This document shows, piece after piece, positions 6,163-9,068 of a stretch of DNA of 9,068 bases. Each line of letters opens with the position of its first letter. Within the stretch, counting starts at the first letter, position 1. The notes beneath the pieces were generated by a model, which was given only the letters and a program-made list of their open reading frames with translations, was not told the DNA's origin and ran no database searches. Source of the DNA: Acidobacteriota bacterium. GTDB taxonomy: Bacteria > Acidobacteriota > Terriglobia > Acidiferrales > UBA7541. The translations under genes and the position numbers were made by a program. The DNA lies in the NCBI GenBank assembly GCA_028876695.1, contig JAGWRH010000186.1, forward strand, positions 1-9,068. Reading direction: 5' to 3'.

Positions 6163-6960
6163 CTACTGAATATGCAGGAAGATGCGGCCCAGGAAGAAGT
6201 CAACCACCAGGATCAAAACGGACGAGACCACCACCGCCGAGGTCGTCGCTTTTCCGACGCCCTGCGTCCCTCCGCGGACGCGCAGGCCCTTGTGGCACGC
6301 GATCGTCGAAATAATGAATCCAAAGACCAGCGGCTTCGTGAAGCCTTGCACCAGATCGCCGAACGCCAACGCGTTCACCGCGCGCGTCCAGAACTGCACT
6401 TGTCCCATCCCCAGCGCGTAATATGCATACGCAAACGCGCCGATCAAGCCCACGAAGTCGGCCACGGCCACAAGCAGCGGCAGCGTCAGCACCGTCGCCA
6501 CCACGCGCGGCGTCACCAGTTTGCGCAGCGGATTCGTGCCCAGCGCGCGCATCGCGTCCACTTGCTCGGTCACCACCATCGAGCCCAGTTCCGACGCGAT
6601 TCCCGAAGCGTTCCGCCCGGCCACCAGCAGAGCCGTGATCACCGGCCCCAATTCGCGCACCAGCGCCAGCGAAACGGCGGTTCCGGTGTATGCCTTTTCG
6701 CCGAATCGTTCGAATTCCGCGCCCGTCTGTAAGACCAGCACCGCGCCGATGAAGAGCGCCGTCAGCGCCACGATCCACAGCGACCCGACCCCGATCGAAT
6801 CCATCTGCTCAAGCGTGTCCGTCCAATACGTCGGAGGGGTAAGGACGTTAACGACGGATTGCAGGGCCAGCAGCGAATAATCCTGCAGCGAAAAGATCAG
6901 CCGCTTGATGGGTTCCCCAAGAAAAGACACCGCCGAGGAAGTTTCGTTGTTCTCCGGCAT
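6163..6960 (-). CDS. mlaE: Mla-type phospholipid ABC transporter permease MlaE
   Basis: A 265-residue inner-membrane permease of the MlaE family. After an amphipathic start and a first hydrophobic stretch (GVGSLWIVALTALFIGAVLV), it carries the family core: LVRELGPVITALLVAGRNAS, then GSMVVTEQVDAMRALGTNP, the cytoplasmic loop expected to contact the ATPase, followed by further membrane segments and ending FLGRIFLHIQ. Length is typical (E. coli MlaE is about 260 residues). There is no STAS (MlaB) domain fused at either end. The start ATG at 6960 has AGGAG (6964-6968, minus strand) only three bases upstream, a rather short spacing. It is the first gene of the minus-strand mlaE-mlaF-mlaD cassette and diverges from aroC. 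Family call is firm; membrane topology was not computed. Confidence 0.94.
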   Translation of the reverse strand: MPENNETSSAVSFLGEPIKRLIFSLQDYSLLALQSVVNVLTPPTYWTDTLEQMDSIGVGSLWIVALTALFIGAVLVLQTGAEFERFGEKAYTGTAVSLALVRELGPVITALLVAGRNASGIASELGSMVVTEQVDAMRALGTNPLRKLVTPRVVATVLTLPLLVAVADFVGLIGAFAYAYYALGMGQVQFWTRAVNALAFGDLVQGFTKPLVFGFIISTIACHKGLRVRGGTQGVGKATTSAVVVSSVLILVVDFFLGRIFLHIQ

Positions 6961-6999
6961 CGGCTCCTGCGTCGCGAGCAGTACCCGCTGATCTCCGAA

Positions 7000-7028
7000 A
7001 GCGTATCGTCCGGTGTGCAGGGCGTCAA
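7000..7028 (-). promoter_or_regulatory. Putative sigma70-type promoter of mlaE
   Basis: On the minus strand TTGACG (7023-7028, 5 of 6 matches to TTGACA) is followed after exactly 17 bases by TACGCT (7000-7005, 3 of 6 matches to TATAAT). The expected transcript start is near 6993, giving a leader of about 33 bases with AGGAG before the mlaE ATG. The -35 lies in the spacer of a 10-base inverted repeat. Confidence 0.4.
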
Positions 7029-7047
7029 GCGAACAAGCTGCACACCG
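7011..7047. promoter_or_regulatory. 10-bp perfect inverted repeat, possible operator
   Basis: CGGTGTGCAG (7011-7020) and CTGCACACCG (7038-7047) are perfect inverted copies separated by 17 bases. The centre-to-centre distance is 27 bases, between two and three helical turns. The spacer contains the -35 of the putative mlaE promoter and one arm lies in its -35/-10 spacer. This arrangement fits a repressor operator or a looping site; there is no T-run to suggest a terminator. The regulator is unknown. Confidence 0.4.
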
Positions 7048-7086
7048 CGCGTACTAACATCACCTCAAGCGGCGAGAACCGCGGCC

Positions 7087-7115
7087 TTTACGCGCGTGCA
7101 TGCGTCCGGTAGAAT
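7087..7115 (+). promoter_or_regulatory. Putative sigma70-type promoter of aroC
   Basis: TTTACG (7087-7092, 4 of 6 matches to TTGACA), a 17-base spacer, then TAGAAT (7110-7115, 5 of 6 matches to TATAAT). The expected start is near 7122, leaving a leader of about 31 bases before ATG 7153. It is the best-balanced promoter match in the window and probably drives aroC and perhaps def-fmt. Confidence 0.5.
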
Positions 7116-7152
7116 TCTCGATTCGCGCCCGCCCGCCAGGCGCGCTGAACGC

Positions 7153-8325
7153 ATGCTGCGATACGTCACCGCCGGAGAGTCCCATGGGCAGGCGCTGATC
7201 GCCTGGATTTCCGGGCTTCCCGCGGGTGTACCCGTCGATCCCGATTTCGTCAGCCGCGAACTTCATCGCCGCCAACTCGGCTACGGCCGCGGCGGGCGCC
7301 AGCGAATCGAAAAGGATCAGGCTGAATTTCTTGCCGGCGTTCGGCATGGCAAGACCATCGGCGCGCCGATCGCACTGCGCATCGAGAATCGCGACTGGAA
7401 GAATTGGGAGCGGGCGTTGCCCGTCGAGCGCATCGAGGGCGGCGAAGAAGCCGAGCGGCGCCTGACCGCTCCTCGCCCGGGCCACGCCGACTTGCCCGGC
7501 GCTCTCAAATTCAATTTTCATGATGCGCGCTACATTCTCGAACGCGCCTCGGCGCGCGAGACCGCCGCGCGCGTCGCCGCCGGGGCGCTCGCCAAGCAGA
7601 TGCTCCGCGAATTCGGCGTCATAGTATTGAGCCACACCATCGCGGTCGGCCATATTCGCCTGGAGCGCGATGCTTCATGGGACGAAATTGCCGCCGTTTG
7701 CGAGAACCTCGAATCGCCATTGCGATGCGTTGATTTCGACGCCGAAGGGAAAATGAAAGCCGAAGTCGATCACGCGTTGCGCGCCGGCGATTCCGTCGGC
7801 GGAATTTTCGAGGTGGTGGCACGCGGCGTCCCGCCGGGCCTCGGCACGCATGTGCAGTGGGACGAGAAGCTCGATGGCAAGCTGGCTCGCGCCATCATGT
7901 CGATGCAAGCCGTGAAAGCCGTCGAAATCGGATCGGGCGTGGCGAACGCCACCAGCTACGGCTCCGAAGTGCAGGACGAGATTCGCTACGACCCGGCCAC
8001 CAAGCGCTTTGACCGCTCTTCCAATCGCGCGGGCGGCATCGAGGGCGGCATCACCAACGGCCAGGACGTAATCGTCCGCGGGTATCTGAAACCCATCTCC
8101 ACGCTTCGCCGCGCGCTGCTCACCGCCGACCTGAACACCAAAGAAGCCGTGAAAGCCGCTTACGAGCGCTCCGACATCTGCGTGGTACCGGCGGCCGGCG
8201 TGGCGGGCGAAGCGATGGTCGCGCTCACGCTGGCGGACGCATTTCTCGAAAAGTTCGGCGGCGATTCGATCGAGGAAGTCCGCCGCAATTACGATGGTTA
8301 TCAGCGCCAGTTGGACAATTTTTAG
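7153..8325 (+). CDS. aroC: Chorismate synthase
   Basis: A 390-residue FMN-dependent enzyme that converts 5-enolpyruvylshikimate-3-phosphate to chorismate, the last step of the shikimate pathway, in the cytosol. The N-terminus MLRYVTAGESHGQ is the classic family start and includes the conserved histidine H11. RPGHADLPGALKF holds the second conserved histidine, H111. RASARETAARVAAGAL and SSNRAGGIEGGITNGQDV are further family signatures. The length and the IENRDWKNWE segment resemble the longer form known from Firmicutes and Actinobacteria rather than the shorter E. coli form. The frame is open for 98 codons upstream, but the family N-terminus fixes the start at ATG 7153. The upstream Shine-Dalgarno is weak (CCAGG at 7136-7140). 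It is divergent from mlaE and 26 bases ahead of def. Confidence 0.97.
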   Translation: MLRYVTAGESHGQALIAWISGLPAGVPVDPDFVSRELHRRQLGYGRGGRQRIEKDQAEFLAGVRHGKTIGAPIALRIENRDWKNWERALPVERIEGGEEAERRLTAPRPGHADLPGALKFNFHDARYILERASARETAARVAAGALAKQMLREFGVIVLSHTIAVGHIRLERDASWDEIAAVCENLESPLRCVDFDAEGKMKAEVDHALRAGDSVGGIFEVVARGVPPGLGTHVQWDEKLDGKLARAIMSMQAVKAVEIGSGVANATSYGSEVQDEIRYDPATKRFDRSSNRAGGIEGGITNGQDVIVRGYLKPISTLRRALLTADLNTKEAVKAAYERSDICVVPAAGVAGEAMVALTLADAFLEKFGGDSIEEVRRNYDGYQRQLDNF

Positions 8326-8340
8326 TTCTGCCTGCAAAAT
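8312..8340 (+). promoter_or_regulatory. Possible internal promoter for def-fmt
   Basis: TGGACA (8312-8317, 5 of 6 matches to TTGACA) at the very end of aroC, 17 bases, then CAAAAT (8335-8340, 4 of 6 matches to TATAAT). The expected transcript would start about five bases before the GTG of def, again leaving almost no leader. No Shine-Dalgarno is present before def. The match is moderate and untested. Confidence 0.3.
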
Positions 8341-8351
8341 AGAAAATCATC

Positions 8352-8861
8352 GTGATTCATCCGATTGTCAAATTCGGCGACCCGGTCCTCGAAACTCCCA
8401 CCAGCCCCGTGGAGAATTTCGACGAGGAGTTCCGTAAGCTCACCGACGACATGTTCGAATCGATGTACGCCGCGCAGGGCGTGGGACTCGCCGCGCCGCA
8501 GATCGGCATCGGCCTGCGCGTCACCGTCATCGACGTCACCAACGGCAAAAATCCCGAAGCGAGGCTCGTTTGCGCCAATCCGCGCATCGTCCATGCCGAA
8601 GGCGAGCAGCACGAGGAGGAGGGCTGCCTTTCGATTCCCGGGTTTCGCGGCCGCGTGCTGCGCCCGGCGTACGTCACCATTCGCGCGCAAAACGTCGCCG
8701 GCGAGGAATTCGAAATGCGCGGCGAGGGCCTGCTGGCGCGCGCCTTTTGCCACGAAATCGACCATCTCGACGGCGTACTGTTCATCAATCATCTGAGTTT
8801 GCTGAAGCGCGACCTGATCAAGCGCAAGATTCGCAAGCTGAAAAAAGCCGGCGAATGGTAG
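8352..8861 (+). CDS. def: Peptide deformylase
   Basis: A 169-residue cytosolic metallo-hydrolase that removes the formyl group from the N-terminal methionine of new proteins. All three family motifs are present: GVGLAAPQIG (43-52), EEGCLSIPG with metal-ligand C92, and HEIDHLDG with H134, catalytic E135 and H138. Length is typical for a bacterial deformylase. The N-terminus begins with GTG at 8352 and reads IHPIVKFGDPVLE, matching the usual (M)xxIxxxPDPxL region, so the GTG start is likely. There is no visible Shine-Dalgarno. The C-terminus is basic (KRDLIKRKIRKLKKAGEW). It starts 26 bases after aroC and ends seven bases before fmt, the common def-fmt pairing. Confidence 0.97.
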   Translation: MIHPIVKFGDPVLETPTSPVENFDEEFRKLTDDMFESMYAAQGVGLAAPQIGIGLRVTVIDVTNGKNPEARLVCANPRIVHAEGEQHEEEGCLSIPGFRGRVLRPAYVTIRAQNVAGEEFEMRGEGLLARAFCHEIDHLDGVLFINHLSLLKRDLIKRKIRKLKKAGEW

Positions 8862-8868
8862 GCGCGCC

Positions 8869-9068
8869 GTGCCGCTGCGCATCGTCTTTTGCGGCACTCC
8901 CGCTTTCGCGGTGCCGTCGCTCCGCCATCTGAGCGCGCAATCCGATTTTCAAATCGCGGGGATCGTCACGCAACCGGATCGCCCTCGCGGCCGCGGACAA
9001 GAACTGGCCTTCTCGCCGGTAAAAGTCGCCGCTCTCGAACTGGGCATTCCGGTTTATCAGCCCCTAAA
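8869..9068 (+). CDS. fmt: Methionyl-tRNA formyltransferase, N-terminal part (3' truncated)
   Basis: The first 66 codons of Fmt, which transfers a formyl group from 10-formyl-tetrahydrofolate to initiator Met-tRNA in the cytosol. The sequence reads LRIVFCGTPAFAVPSL, then GIVTQPDRPRGRG and SPVKVAALELGIPVYQP, closely following the known Fmt N-terminus. I start it at GTG 8869, which places PLRIVFCGTP at the family N-terminus; GGTAGG overlapping the def stop (8856-8861) may serve as a ribosome site. Seven bases separate it from def, so the two are very probably co-transcribed. The remaining three quarters of the protein, with the rest of the catalytic domain and the tRNA-binding domain, lie beyond the window. 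Confidence 0.95.
   Translation, partial: MPLRIVFCGTPAFAVPSLRHLSAQSDFQIAGIVTQPDRPRGRGQELAFSPVKVAALELGIPVYQPL

Noticed and set aside
6859..7152. 98-codon upstream extension of the aroC frame
   Set aside because: It runs antisense through the start of mlaE, has no family similarity, and the chorismate synthase N-terminus MLRYVTAGESHG begins exactly at ATG 7153.

Overview
The window is GC-rich, tightly packed chromosomal DNA from a Gram-negative bacterium. An inner-membrane-to-outer-membrane lipid-trafficking (Mla/MCE) cassette sits among housekeeping genes. The gene mix, the protein sequences and the unusual MlaF variant suggest an Acidobacteriota-like organism, but this is inferred from resemblance alone and was not tested by a search. 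I see no mobile element, CRISPR array, tRNA or rRNA, and no gene-free stretch longer than about 200 bases.

Layout: (1) bases 1-468, plus strand, are the 3' end of ispG (isoprenoid pathway, 4Fe-4S enzyme). (2) Bases 602-4072, plus strand, encode one very long protein that fuses an LplT-like MFS lysophospholipid flippase, a PlsC-type acyltransferase and an acyl-ACP synthetase-like adenylation domain, i.e. LplT and Aas in a single chain. (3) Converging on it with an 11-base gap is a minus-strand cassette, transcribed mlaE (6960-6163), mlaF (6073-5189), mlaD (5157-4084): permease, ATPase and MCE-domain protein of a phospholipid transporter. (4) Diverging from mlaE across a 192-base regulatory region, the plus strand carries aroC (7153-8325), def (8352-8861) and the start of fmt (8869 onward, cut by the window edge).

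How they fit together: the Mla-type transporter moves phospholipid between the two membranes, while the LplT-Aas fusion would flip lysophospholipids inward and re-acylate them. The central 6.3 kb can therefore be read as an envelope phospholipid maintenance locus. Def and Fmt form the usual pair that formylates initiator Met-tRNA and later removes the formyl group. AroC makes chorismate.

The points most worth a second look are: a serine where the catalytic Walker B glutamate of MlaF is expected; five gap-free 34-residue repeats filling the C-terminal half of MlaD; promoters whose -10 box ends exactly six bases before the start codon of mlaF and of the lplT-aas fusion, implying leaderless mRNAs; a terminator-like hairpin between mlaE and mlaF whose loop holds the possible mlaF -35 element; and a perfect 10-base inverted repeat around the putative mlaE promoter in the mlaE/aroC divergent region.
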